Assembly (NCBI RefSeq): GCF_963678635.1
Contig: NC_087062.1
Coordinates: 69,784,223-69,848,222, forward strand
DNA from: Symsagittifera roscoffensis
Lineage: Eukaryota; Xenacoelomorpha; Acoela; Convolutidae
Direction: 5' to 3'
Length of the DNA: 64,000 nucleotides
Shown: in pieces, positions 22,560-33,925 of the stretch
How the letters are laid out: every line of letters starts with the position of its first letter
Numbering within the stretch: position 1 is the first letter of the stretch
Notes under the pieces: model-generated
What the model was told of the DNA's origin: nothing
Seen by the model: the letters and a program-made list of their open reading frames with translations, nothing else
The model's database searches: none
Program-made: the position numbers and the translations under genes

Positions 22560-25439
22560 AGTCCCTTGGTGGGTTTCTCACGGCCGATCACGTGCCATAC
22601 CCCGCCAGTGACACTCGTTGCAGCTCCTCGGACAGTTTGTCCTCCGCTTGTTCTCCAACTGTTTTTAACAATGCTTAACCTGCTCCCCATACCTTGTCGG
22701 TTGCTTGTGTTTGTTCGACCACACACTATCTCTCAATTTATCTGATGTTTTTAGCATCTTGAATGTCTCTTCCGACAGTTTTTGCCTTTCTGCTGCTTCT
22801 GCAGTAGCAGTAGTAGATTTCTCCGTTGCTAGTTCATCCAACGAAACAGGTTGTAATCTATCTTTTGCGCCAGATCTCTAAACTATCTTCTCGTAAAATT
22901 AGCTCTGCCATCTCTGTTCTCTCTTTGTGGGTCGTTTCGATTGTTTTTTTTTCAAAGTTTTTCAAGATTTCTTCAGTTGTCTTTTTTTAATTGAGTTTTT
23001 CTTAAGCTAAATATGTTATACTCATTTTAATGTTGTGGATCTTGTCGATAAACTCTATTTATTTGAGCAGGATATTTTTCTTCCCAATCTTGTTTTGCAG
23101 CATTTGCCACGTTTTTTCACCCTCTTATAATTTTGGATTTTTCCTTTTCCGTCTATGAGATCTTAACCCTATCAAGCGTTTTGGGACTGGGATTTGATCA
23201 CCGTTATTCGGTTTGGCTCTTTGTGTGTCCATGTTGATTCTGCCTCCTGTATCTGTGTCATTCAATGTAAATATTGGTTGACTCTCGAGAAAATCTTTAA
23301 TATAGGTGTCTTGCGGAAAGATATCATTTGCGCGCATCCAAATCTCAAAACATTGTTTCCAACCAAGCTTCGCCACTTGAATTTTTTTCCGATTGGACAC
23401 GACGGTGATTTACCATAGTCTCATATTTGCCGTTTTTTCCACTTTTTCCAGTTGTTTTCCAATTGTCACTACCGATGTTCTGTACACCGCGCCTTTTTTG
23501 GTAATGAGCGTTGAACCCATGGGATTGTAGTTGCAATTATCAGTGGTTTGCCTGGTAGTCGTTTTGGACTACTTTCTCTCTGACAACTACTGTTTTCCGA
23601 TCCAGTTTGTTCACTTTCTTCTTTTTAGATTTAAATTCTTCTTTTTCTCCAAAAATCTATCAAGAAATCTATCACATGTTTGAGCACCAGGTTTGCGTCT
23701 CTTTTTGCTTCATGCGTTTTCTGATCTCATTTATGGCCGTATTTCTTCGGATTTTGCTCAATGCTGCGGTTTACTATAAGAATTTCCTCAATATTCTCTG
23801 ACTTTTACGGTTTTTCCAGTCTGCTATGTGTTGTTTAAACTCGTCTGTTTTGTACCTTCGTCACAAGCTTCACCTTCTTCCTGATTTGATAGATTGTTCA
23901 CTTTAGCCGCAAGGCTGCTAAAACTAACCTTTCTATTTGTTTTCATCTTAATTATTTGAAGTAGTTAAGACTCTATCTTTGACTATTTCAAATTCCGCTT
24001 TCGAGTAGTTTTTTTAAAGGTTTTCTGTTCTGCTCGTCTTAGGCCCCGTAGTATCAAACTTGAGCGCATTTTAGGTGATTTCGCTTTTTCTTTCGTCGAC
24101 AAAATTTCCATTTTTTTGATAGTTTGACCGGACCATACCTTTATGGTTGTGCGCGGGACGAAATTTTTGATTAATGTTGTTTCCCGTACAAAATTTTACA
24201 GATTTTTACTGATCTCTAACTACCTGTGGGTTTTTTCAAGTTGACCGACACGTTTTTTAAGAAGCAGCCTGTTGGTACTAACACATATCTTTTTTTAGTC
24301 CAATTGCATCTCTCGTTGGCTTAGATAAAAGTTTAGAAATCAGATATTTAATAATTTAGCGGTTAAGACGAATGTTTGGAAACCAGATATTTGAGAGTTT
24401 TTTAGTTTCCATCAAATTCACGAACTTATTTTGCCATGTTCACGTTGTCCTTGTGCATATGCCGCCACCACTGGTATATCGACACATCCAGCATTGCTTC
24501 TTGTCTAGGAGGACAATTATGTAACTGCCTTTCTCAATTTCACTGGCACCGCAATTTGATTTCAAACACAATCGCCCACTACTTTCACCACTACACAATC
24601 GCCCACTGGTTTCATAGTGGGTCCGTAGTTGGCCCCATTTGTTAAAATATTTTTGGTACTTATATGCAACTACTCTCTTTACTCTATCCAACTATTTGTC
24701 CTCCGATATCAGTTCCACCAAGAGAATTTTATCAAAAAATTCTATAAACTGTCTATTGCCTCCTCTTGTAGCAGTATTGACAGTCGTTGTTTGTCTCCCT
24801 TTTGATAGATATTGGTTGGATATTACGCTGATTGGCGTTTGCCTTTCCTCGTTCTCCATCTGAAATGACATCAGATCCTACTGATAATATTACTGCTAGC
24901 AGTTCCAACACATTTGTAGAACATTTTTTCAATCGGTCATTAGGATATCTTATGCAAATGATATGGTGACCTGTTCCTCTTCTTTGAATTTTGTACTAGG
25001 TGGCACCTCATCTCTTGTAAATAACATCACATTTCACCGGCGTTTCTCCCTTCTGGCTTACAATACTTTATTTTCGGTAGGTTTACCAAAACTTTTCTGA
25101 TTTTTTGAAAACGTTTTAGTATGGATCTTTCGACCAATTAATTTTTTTTTTGGGTTCAATCAATTTATTCAAATTCTTTTTTTTTCCATTTCGTACTATT
25201 GGTAATGGCCTCCAATCTGCAATCAATGCTGCTTCGTTAGCGTTAGATTTCTCTAGATGATTTATTCTGCTTAGGAATGATCTTAGCTGCTATATTGTTC
25301 TCGGGCTTCAATTTATTATTAGCTCGTTTTTAAACAGTTTCAGTTTTACTCCTTCTATTGGCATACGGGATCTAACCAATTCACCTCGTTTGGTAGGAGT
25401 TCTCGTTTGACTTTTTCAACGTTAGTTTTCCTCATTTCA

Positions 25440-25960
25440 ATTATTTATAACTTTTACTAACTGGATATGCTATTCCTTTCCGCTTCTGACACTATTAGAA
25501 TAAGATCCAGGAAATAAAATGTATTTTGCGCACTCGTGAGTGTACAATCTATAGCCTTCTGGAAGTCAATTTTTGTATCTGCCATCCCAAAAAATCATTT
25601 GTTCGTTCCTGTTGCATGGCGCTCAACAACATTGAAATTTCACAGTTTTGCTGTTTTGTTTTTAAATTTTGTTGACTAATTGCGAGTTTACAACCTAAAC
25701 TTAGAACAAAAAACAACGAATCCATTTTTTCTTGAGTGACTATGTGACTATTTGGCTTTCCTCATCAAACAGGTCGTCTACATTCAACAACTTATATTTT
25801 TTCTTGTATTAACGTTGGTTCATTGGCTTTGCATTGAGTGCCAGTTTGTTCGTGTCATCTTTTTTGACTGGGGTAACAAAAGGAGCGATACAGTAGTCCC
25901 AAGTGCATCGATTTAATTTTTTATTTTGTACCTTGCTCTGTAGTTTTTTTTCCTTTGTGT
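25440..25960 (-). pseudogene. reverse transcriptase remnant of element B
   Basis: Minus-strand text reads the VKKDD strand of Gypsy RTs near 25.87 kb, the LLNVDDLFDE segment near 25.78 kb and the FQKAIDCTL helix near 25.57 kb. The catalytic box region reads DLILIV rather than DDILIV. Several frames are needed to follow it. Confidence 0.55.
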
Positions 25961-26299
25961 CTATTATTGACAGAATATGTAGCGTTACACATATTCTTTT
26001 TTTTTGTGTAGGATTGACGGGAATTTGAGTTTTGGAGACACTATCCGACTCTATGAGATTTCTTTTCGCTTACACAGATTCTTGAATTTTTCGTATGTGT
26101 CACAGTCTTAGTTGGATACTTCTCCGCATTCTAGGTCAATTTTAGTTTTTAATTTCGAAGTGAGTCATTGTGAAGTTGTCTTCCTAAAATGTCCTTCAAG
26201 TTTTTGAGCAAGTATGCAACTCGTTTTTTTGTGATCAGGAGGACAACTTCGGTTTAACTCATACTGCTACTGTCATCTTGGCTTTCAATGCTCGCAGTC

Positions 26300-26460
26300 T
26301 TTTTGGTTTCTTGTTATAGTCAAACAACTATGCGACCATCCTAAATTTTCCTCTGATACAAATTTTGCTGATTGAGTTCATTTTAGAATTTGCTTAGCTG
26401 CCGACCGATTGACGAAAAAAGAGACTAACCATGTCCACAGTCATATGCAATATACCACTG
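26300..26460 (-). pseudogene. protease remnant of element B
   Basis: A minus-strand frame aligns with the protease of element A around its active site. Where A reads MTVDTGSP, this copy reads MTVDMVSL, so the DTG triad has been lost. It lies between the Gag side and RT, as expected. Confidence 0.5.
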
Positions 26461-27012
26461 AAGCTTCTAGTGATTTTTATTTTTATACTAGAATCTCTTC
26501 CATTTTCGTTTTTCTTTGATTGGAATTGTGCTGTTTTTGCAGTCGGCAATTTTTTTCTATTTTTGTTTGATTATATATGTACTTTTTGACCTCCGGGAAT
26601 TCATTTTCTTTCAACGAAAATCATTTCAAATTCTTCTTTTTTTCTTCAAATCGCGTTCTGGAAATCCTTCCAACGACTCTTTGGCTAACTTTTTCACTCG
26701 TTGAGATTGACCATCTTTGCAAATTCATGGAGTTTTTTTCAAGTGCACGCGTGAAAAATTTAAAAAGCTCATGTAGTATTCTTTTCAATTTTCGAAAGCT
26801 GCTGTAGTCATGCCGTATAAATCTATATATTTTAACTTAGATATTTAAAATAAGGATCCGTTTGCAGTATTCTTCTTTCTACTCTCTGCTCTCAGAATTG
26901 GAATTAATAAAACTTTGTTGAACTTATGCTTAGTATACCTGATGTCCTACCTCGTCCTGCTTCTACAAATTTTTAGTCGCTTTTTCTGTTGATCCTAACT
27001 CAATACAACCGA

Positions 27013-27662
27013 ACTGGTGCAGTAGCGGAACTCGATATTCCACAGGCAGGGAAAAAGAAACGTGTGAGAAAACAAAGGCTTGTCTCATATTCCAGCCAAT
27101 AGACGGCAAGTTCGCAGGACGAAACTACTTCAAGGCATTCGAGGAGGAAAAGCGTACGGCTTTTAACAAGATGGAAGATGGGGGCTGTTATGATTGATGA
27201 TATCTAAAAAGCAGAGGGCGTGGGAATATAAAAGAGGAAACATAATTACCAAAGAAAGAAGTACACTTGAAAAACTGTTTCTGTAGTCCAGGGAGAGGGC
27301 AGCGCGTAGAGTGGCCAAAAACTCAACATTTTAGTTATAATTAGTTGATATCGAGAATTCTACACTCTAGTTAAGACTTTCGACCTTAGAATTTCATTTC
27401 ATTGTGTATTTTAATTTTTGGTTTTCACTCTCTCGCAAGATGGAGAATGTCATAGTGATTAATTTAGTTCACAGTCTATTTCAGTTCTGTTCTATTTGTT
27501 GCAACCTATTTAATCTATCTGTCTGGCGCTAACTGGTTTTTAACCTCCAGAGTTGCCTGTCACCGTTGGATGACCTCTATTCCATTGTCTCCGACTAAGT
27601 TTCTGTAGTACAGTTCTCAACTCTTTGTCTTAATTTAACCTATCGAAATCTCTTTCTTGACA
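27013..27662 (+). repeat. 5' terminal repeat of element C
   Basis: It matches 31630-32003 with scattered substitutions. The first 220 bp correspond to the coding tail of the last ORF (basic GKKKRVRKQR-type segment) and contain stops here. The last 140 bp are the common LTR-like end. Confidence 0.6.
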
Positions 27663-28120
27663 TGGGGCAGCCAACAGTTCAAAGTGGGGGAGAACTCCAC
27701 TGGGAATTAGGTCGTTTTGGCCCCCTAACTTAGCAGAGCCACCAATGCTATGGGTGTTTTGGTTCAACCGATTTCAATGGGGATTGGTGGCCGAACACAG
27801 TAGCAATCCGAAAAACTTCTACTATGCAAGTACGCTGACAACAGCTCAAATTACGGCTCTACCAGAGGAGGTAGACGGCAAAAATCGGCTTGGGCCGAAC
27901 AAACGCTGATGTCAAACTTATATCTGTGCCTGGGGGAAAAGGGCAGGACGAATTCCACAGGAGGAGACCACATCTGGATTTGACTTTGACCCGGTACCCA
28001 AAAGTCATTGAGTTCAAAAAAGAAGGATGAGACTAACGGGATTTTTCAGTTGCTGGCAAGGAAGCAACACATTGGGGAATTATTGGAAAAGTTTCACTCG
28101 GTTTTGAGTGGACTGGCAGC

Positions 28121-28546
28121 ATGATGCAATTTCGGAGCTTTGGAGACAAGAATCTTAAGAGAAGTGTCCATCGTAAACATGAACAACAGAGAGGCACACA
28201 ACGAACTGTACCGATTAAACAAAAATCACCAGAGGAAGTGTATCGTATAGCGCTGTCCTACGAGCGTGGAGACAAATACGCAAAGACGTTCGTGTCAGCA
28301 ACCGGAGGAACGACGGCAAGCAGCACTACCGGTGAAGCGTTCCAAATCAAGACCGAACCAGTGGGGATAAACCGAGGTGGATATCGGAACAGCAGGCAAC
28401 GTGGACGCGAATCAATCAGAGGACAAGTGGACTTACGAGGGGGGCATCTACGAGGTGCTACAAGTGCGTTCAACTCAAATTTACTCCAGAACACATATCC
28501 AGGAATGCGACATATAACTTTTGTCGAAAAAGACAATTCATTATGA
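28121..28546 (+). pseudogene. Gag C-terminal fragment of element C
   Basis: A 141-codon frame with a capsid-end helix (SPEEVYRIALSYERG) that parallels the LPPDEVLKRALKIDQ segment of element A, followed by a Gly/Arg-rich basic linker. The CCHC knuckle expected next is not intact. Upstream Gag (27663-28120) is present only as broken pieces. Confidence 0.6.
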
Positions 28547-28750
28547 GAAAACCTGCTGGGAAAAGCCTAATTACCGAGGAAGGTCTGCAGTGGGGCTAAT
28601 CCAAAAACAGGAGGATCTGGACTGGACCTGAGCGAAACCGGAGACGCAAAGGATGTCCACTCACAGCACGAAAGTTCTATTCGATGGGTCAATACGCCTG
28701 AAAAGAGGCAACGTTCTTGGGATTCGTAAAGTTCAGGAGATTATGTCGTC

Positions 28751-29182
28751 ATGGCCACCCAAGCTCGAAAGGAAACAAAACTAAAAGTAGCTTGCATACA
28801 ATTACCGATTAAAATCAATGGCAACCAAAAAAGTGTTTGGATAGACAGCGGAACGCCGATTTCGATATTTACCATTGGAAAACTAGAGCAAACACTGGGC
28901 ACCGCAGGTGTAAATCTCAATGAGCTGAAACCAGAGGACAATGAGTTCAGGGATTACGGGAACAATCCACTACACTTGCTAGGGACAATGACAGTGCCAC
29001 TGGAGACGAACCGATGGGCCGTCGAAGCGAAGATCAAGGTGATAGGGAGCAGCAGACTATCGATTGTCGGAAGGGATTTGATGTCGAGTCCTCGATTGCA
29101 GCTGATTCAGAAGACACCGGGGGAGAATGTGATTTCAGTCCAGGAGGACAACCGGGGGCGAAGAGCGGGGAGGCACCACTAG
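28751..29182 (+). pseudogene. aspartic protease of element C
   Basis: A 143-codon frame with the retropepsin active-site text WIDSGTPIS, in which DSG replaces the usual DTG, and a later IVGRDLM strand typical of the retropepsin C-terminal half (the ILG-D position). The protease itself looks complete, but it is no longer joined in frame to Gag or RT. Confidence 0.75.
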
Positions 29183-29229
29183 AACAATGGCAGATCTATT
29201 TCATTAGGCAATTTACAATCTTTTTCGTC

Positions 29230-29980
29230 AAATTGGTAAAATAAGAAACTACAAGCTGAATTTTTCAAGAATTTAACACCGGTTCAACAGAAAGTACGAA
29301 GGGTCCCAATAACAGTACAAGAAAATGTTGACAAAGAATTTAGTAAGCTTTTGCAACAAGAGCACATCGAAAAACTTGAAGAATACTTGTACAAGTATTC
29401 TGTTTCTCCAATAATAATCACGGTGAAGAAGGATGGTTCACTAAAACTAGCATTAGAATCATGGGAATTAAACAAGCCAGTCCACAAAAAACTATCAAAT
29501 TCCGAACATCGAAGAAATCATGGATACAGTAGGAAAGACTATTAAAGAACGAAAAACGGGGGACGTTTATTTTTCTACAATGGATCTCACATACGCATAC
29601 AGCCAGCTGCCACTTAACCCGGAAATGAACGTTCAATGCAATTTTTCGTTGGTGTGGGAAAGATCAACAAAAACGATTTGTTTCAAAACAGGGTTTTACG
29701 GTCTATCGACTACGCCTGCGGAATTCCAAAGAGTAATGGACACAATCTAATCCGAGTTACCCCAGACACACGCATTCATAGATGATACCCTGGTTGTCAC
29801 CAAGTGCAGTGAATTGGAGCATAAATCGGCGGTCGATAAGATTCTCCAAAAATTAGATTGGGAAAAAATGTCACTAAAACTTATTAAGTGCAAGTTTCCC
29901 AAAAGGAGTGTGAATGGTTGGGACATAAGATCTCTTCCACCGGCGTAACACGGCTTATCCGAAAAACGGAACCGATTTAA
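29230..29980 (+). pseudogene. reverse transcriptase of element C
   Basis: Three adjoining frames give the RT from the VRRVPITVQE start through VKKDGSLKLAL, FSTMDLTYAYSQLPL (catalytic Asp), FYGLSTTPAEFQRVMD and AFIDDTLVV (the second catalytic pair). The active-site residues survive here, unlike in A and B, but stops at about 29545 and 29750 and frame shifts break it. Confidence 0.8.
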
Positions 29981-30022
29981 TCTCTAAAGACCTCTATAAA
30001 AGTTTCTCAGCTTTAGTCGTTT

Positions 30023-30600
30023 ATGGGTTTGATCCACAGCCTCCACAAGTACCTCCCAGATCTCGCGGAACCGTCGGCCCCGTTACGCCTCTTACTGAGT
30101 CGCAAAAACGAATATATCTGGACCACCGAATGTGAAACATCGTTCGATCATCTGAAGAGGCAAGTAGTGAATATAGTGGAATTAAGGTATTTTGATATAC
30201 ATCGTGATACAAGGTGATACAAGGATAGTTTGTGACGCGAGTCATAAAGGATTCGGCGCGGTTCTTGAACAACTAAACTCCGACGGATGGAGGCCGATAT
30301 CCTTCGCATCTCGATACTTAAATGACGCTGAAAAAAGTATTCGATGAGTCGATGAGTGAATTGGAAATGCTTGAGGTTGGGTGGGGGTCGCATATTTCCA
30401 AAATTACGTGTTGGGGAGAAAATTCTTGATCGTTACTGACCATAAAGCATTAGTCTCACTGCTAAATGGGAATAGTAAAAATAATGAAACCAGATTAGAA
30501 CGGTGGAGAGATCGCCTTACACCTTGATTTTCCAGTTGAACACAAACCTGGAATTAAAATTGGTCTCGCCTACTATCTAACAAGACATCCAATTTCGGAC
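30023..30600 (+). pseudogene. RT connection and RNase H of element C
   Basis: The connection segment (LHKYLPDLAEPSAPLRLLL) is followed by RNase H text in shifting frames: VCDASHKGFGAVL, ISFASRYLND, an Glu-containing SELEMLEVGW helix and LIVTDHKAL. Gypsy-type order is clear and the copy is inactive. Confidence 0.75.
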
Positions 30601-31080
30601 GCTAAATTGGTCAGCACATATGACAGTATAATTACGGGGGCAAAAATTTACCTAATTCGCGATGCCCTTGGTTTTAAAAAGATAATTATCTCCAAACGCA
30701 AACTTGAGTCACTGGCAAATAAACGACGCGGATGTAATATATCGAAGAGAAAACAGTCACTAGAGGGCGGAATAAAACCGGACCAATCACAGTTTGAGAA
30801 ACTGCATGTCCGGCAGGTTGATGCCGCATCCGCGGAGACAAACTGAGGATTCCAATCTGATACCGTGTATAATGTGAAGAACAGACGACACTCATTACGG
30901 CTATCGGACGAGCAAATAATTGACCAACAAATAGTGGAGCCAGAATTCGGCCGAAGCGCAGATTCACCGGCGGTATCAGCGCCACCAATAGTCGTGATGC
31001 AGCGGATGGGGGACAGAAACCTCAATAGGTATTAGCCATTAACATCCACACTCGCAGATGAAACTGAGCATACTATTAAA

Positions 31081-31843
31081 ATGAGTAATGGGGCTGTTTT
31101 TAGAAAGTCGGGAGTAGTGTTGAATAGGATTATAAGCATTAAGAAAAGAGCACCTGGAGACATTCGAGCCCCGCCAACACCACAGGAAATCAGGCGGAAT
31201 ATGATGAAGAACAAGCCATCCAGTTCCAAAGGCAGTCAATCCAACTCCAAAGGCACCACAGGCACACAAACGAAACGGGGTCGAAACACTGAGGGCGACA
31301 ACTATTCGGATTCAGACGAGGACGACTATTGCTATTGGCGGCAAAACGCATGCTTGGCCGATCAGCGACAGCAACAAAGGCCAATGTAGTGGGGAGGCAC
31401 AATCCACCATCGAATCGCAAGGAACAACAAATTTGAGACATACGACCGAATTGGGGGAGGAAGCCACAACAAGTGGAAAATGCCCTATGGAGACTACGAC
31501 CCAACCGAGCGACTACGAAACGGCGACGGGTAACACGATTGAGCTGGAAATGGAAATCGCGGAGAAACGGCGAGATGGCGACAAAATGGAAGCAACATCG
31601 ACATCAAAGGCAATAACGCTCAACGACATCGAACCTGGTGCAGTGGCGGAACTCGATATTCCACAGGCAGGGAAAAAGAAACGAGTGAGAAAACAGCGGC
31701 TTGTCTCATACTCCAGCCAAAAGACGGCAAGTTCGCAAGACAAAACTACTTCAAGACGTTCGAGGAGGCAGCGCACGGCTGTTAACAAGATGGGGGCTGT
31801 TATGATTGGTGATATCCAAAAAGCAGAAGGCGTAGAAATATAA
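31081..31843 (+). pseudogene. C-terminal tail ORFs of element C
   Basis: Two frames (31081-31389 and 31433-31843) encode low-complexity hydrophilic protein: Ser/Lys/Asn-rich, then acidic, ending in a basic GKKKRVRKQR cluster that looks like a nuclear-localisation signal. They follow RNase H directly, where integrase should be. The first frame resembles the spacer of element A only in composition. Confidence 0.4.
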
Positions 31844-32003
31844 AAGAGGAAAAAAAGAATTTGTCTGGCGCTAACTGTTATTTAACCTTCGGAGATGTCT
31901 GTCACCGTTGGATGACCTCCATTCCATTGTCTCCGACTGAATTTCTGTAGTACAGTTCTCAACTCGTTGTCTTAATTTAACATATCGAAATCTCTTTCTT
32001 GAC
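31630..32003 (+). repeat. 3' terminal repeat of element C
   Basis: Counterpart of 27013-27662 with an internal deletion of about 285 bp; it overlaps the end of the tail ORF. It ends in TTTCTTGACA like the 5' copy. Confidence 0.6.
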
Positions 32004-32838
32004 AACTGAAATGGGTCCGAATATCTATCATGATTTCAAATTGAATTTTTAGGACTCTCGGAATTTTTTTTAAAACTCCTGTAATCATATTAGATTTTTG
32101 TGCTTCAGCGTTAACCTTACTAAACCTTGTAATTTCAAATCTCACTACAATTTATCTTGTAACCAAACTTAAACTGGCAGTGGATGGTGACTAAGCTAGA
32201 TAAATCTAAGCTGGTTTTAACAAAATTAGCTAAAACCGTTACAGAAAAAATCAACTGCAAAAAAAGATGGAGAAGACTGAAGTTATTCTGGGGGAATTGC
32301 GGGATGAGGATCAGACTGTTTTAGCACATTTGTTTAAATGTAGACTCTTAACAAAGATTCATCAAATAATTTTTTTCGCAACCTAAATGCGAGGATTTTA
32401 CCAAATGGGTATGAAAAAGGTTGTGTAAAAAATAAGTAAACTTGAATAACTCATATCGCTTCCCGATATAGTAAGAGTCATAAATATTGAACGATTCGGA
32501 CGAAGTTCGTTAATTTTCTCAACAATAGGATTGAAAAACAGAACGGGGTCAAATATTTCTCTAAGTGTAAATGTACATCACGAAGCTAAATCTGGGGACT
32601 TTTAATGGACTTCATAGTTTTCATTAGATATGGCAGAACAAAAAACCAAAAGCCCATTACTTTATTATTTTTCCTCTGGGATAAAAGGAAAAACAAATGT
32701 TTCTAATTGCGTTCTAATTACTTTAAAAAAAATTTTAAGGAAGTGCTTTAGTTTTGTTGTTAATGCTTCAAGAAAAATCACTTCAGTTTTTGAAACAAAA
32801 CTGCTGTTAGCTGTTTTATCAAAAACAAAAGCATCTAA
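32004..32838. other. no gene seen
   Basis: AT-rich DNA. A 70-codon frame at 32630-32842 has the composition of its surroundings and no supporting signal, so I treat it as chance. Confidence 0.4.
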
Positions 32839-33144
32839 ATGAGCGAAAAGCCAGGTAGAAAACTGTGGTTACAACTAGGACACAACTCTAGTTCTTCGGA
32901 ACGAGGAGATCTTGAGCCAGTTGAGGTGAACCACAGGCCAAACTGGACGCCACCGCACCAGTCGCCGACTGTTCCGGGCAGCTTGAACCTGTTTTCAACC
33001 GCTCTCCACCATACGACTCATCTTAGCCCCACGCTGCCAAATGTGGTGGAAGCGCAGGCAAGAGTGGAGTACGATGTGGTGAACAAAAGTGACAGCAGGT
33101 CACTGAAAGAACGAACCCGACTACATCGCATTTTCAGCGGAAAA
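32839..33144 (+). CDS. putative 5' coding exon of the DH-PH Rho-GEF gene
   Basis: A 306 bp open stretch, clearly GC-richer than its flanks, ends at a perfect donor (GGAAAA|GTAAGTT) in phase 0. The first ATG (32839) directly follows an in-frame TAA, so this may be the first coding exon; alternatively CCAG at 32851-32854 is an acceptor. The product is rich in Ser, Pro and His and ends in a basic RTRLHRIFSGK segment. The next plausible plus-strand exon is at 60626-60739, which also starts in phase 0, so I infer one gene with a 27.5 kb intron. A homology search has not been done. Confidence 0.5.
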
Positions 33145-33422
33145 GTAAGTTAAAAACACATTCCATCACTCAACAGACTCATATTAACTGATTAAATTAA
33201 CCGAATGTAAAACATGCTATCCACGGAGTCTCGATATACCAAGACCTCCAGCATATACCCAATTCAGCCCTGGGAATTAAGCTAACTGAAGCTAAAGGAT
33301 TCTGACGGACTGCAATTTCAAAACAAAATAATTTCATACATCCGCCTGTTAATGTTCTTCAAAAACATTTTGTATTAAAATAATACTCATATTTTACTAT
33401 GGTATGGAGTTATTTTTTACTT

Positions 33423-33616
33423 TGGTATGGAGTAATTATTTCATATCCATCATTTTCGGGAAAAAATTGAAAAACCTTCTATTTATGTGTACCGATTAAT
33501 AAAACCGGAGACGTAGTACGTCTCGGTTTTACGGTTTTATTAATCGGTACACATAAATAGAAAGTTTTTCAATTTTTTCCCGAAAATTATGGATATGAAA
33601 TAATTACTCCATGCCA
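33423..33616. mobile_element. foldback element (long inverted repeat)
   Basis: Two arms of nearly 90 bp, starting TGG(T/C)ATGGAGTAATTATTTC on either strand, face each other around GACGTAGTACGTC. They differ by a few substitutions and an 8 bp insertion in the right arm. The whole would fold into one hairpin, typical of a MITE or foldback transposon. No target duplication is evident. Confidence 0.7.
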
Positions 33617-33925
33617 TCTAGAAAAAAAAATGCGAAAAAACATCCATTATATTTTCATTTACTCAAGCATAATATGTACAAGGGAGCAAATGATCTACTT
33701 GGCTTGATGGGGGAAGGGGGAGGGTGCTTTGGAGGGGTTTTTTGTGTACGTGGGCTAGTTTATGAGTGTAACAAAGATTCCTGAGTGGCCTATTAAGCAC
33801 TATCTCCGCACAAAACTAGAAATGAATTTGAGCTTCATCCACGATAGTGTCGTTCTGATTTTGTTGTGATTTGACAATAGAAGCCTAATAAACTGTTCTA
33901 AATCTACGATCTATGTACAACTAAT

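Larger units (their letters stand above)
22560..26900 (-). mobile_element. Ty3/Gypsy element B, heavily decayed
   Basis: On the minus strand I can trace, from high to low coordinate, a protease remnant (26.3-26.45 kb), RT (25.4-26.0 kb), RNase H and linker traces, an integrase-zone fragment (24440-24691) and a Pol tail with a RYGEQVKHC-like text (22.56-22.76 kb). It clearly belongs to the family of element A: the FQKAMDRTL helix of A corresponds to FQKAIDCTL here. Stops occur every few dozen codons, so it is older than A and C. Both ends are estimates. Confidence 0.65.
27013..32003 (+). mobile_element. Ty3/Gypsy element C with terminal direct repeats, integrase lost
   Basis: A repeat at 27013-27662 recurs at 31630-32003, where about 285 bp are missing from the middle. 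Both end in TCTCTTTCTTGACA. They bracket Gag, protease, RT and RNase H remnants on the plus strand. TGGGGCAGCC directly after the first repeat could be the primer-binding site. No integrase zinc module or DDE core lies between RNase H (ends about 30600) and the 3' repeat, so that part was deleted. Because the repeat includes the end of the last ORF, either the LTR is unusually placed or a tandem remnant precedes the element. Confidence 0.75.

Noticed and set aside
22228-22726. Two overlapping minus frames as a host gene
   Set aside because: The higher part fits the Pol tail of element B; the lower part has no supporting features.
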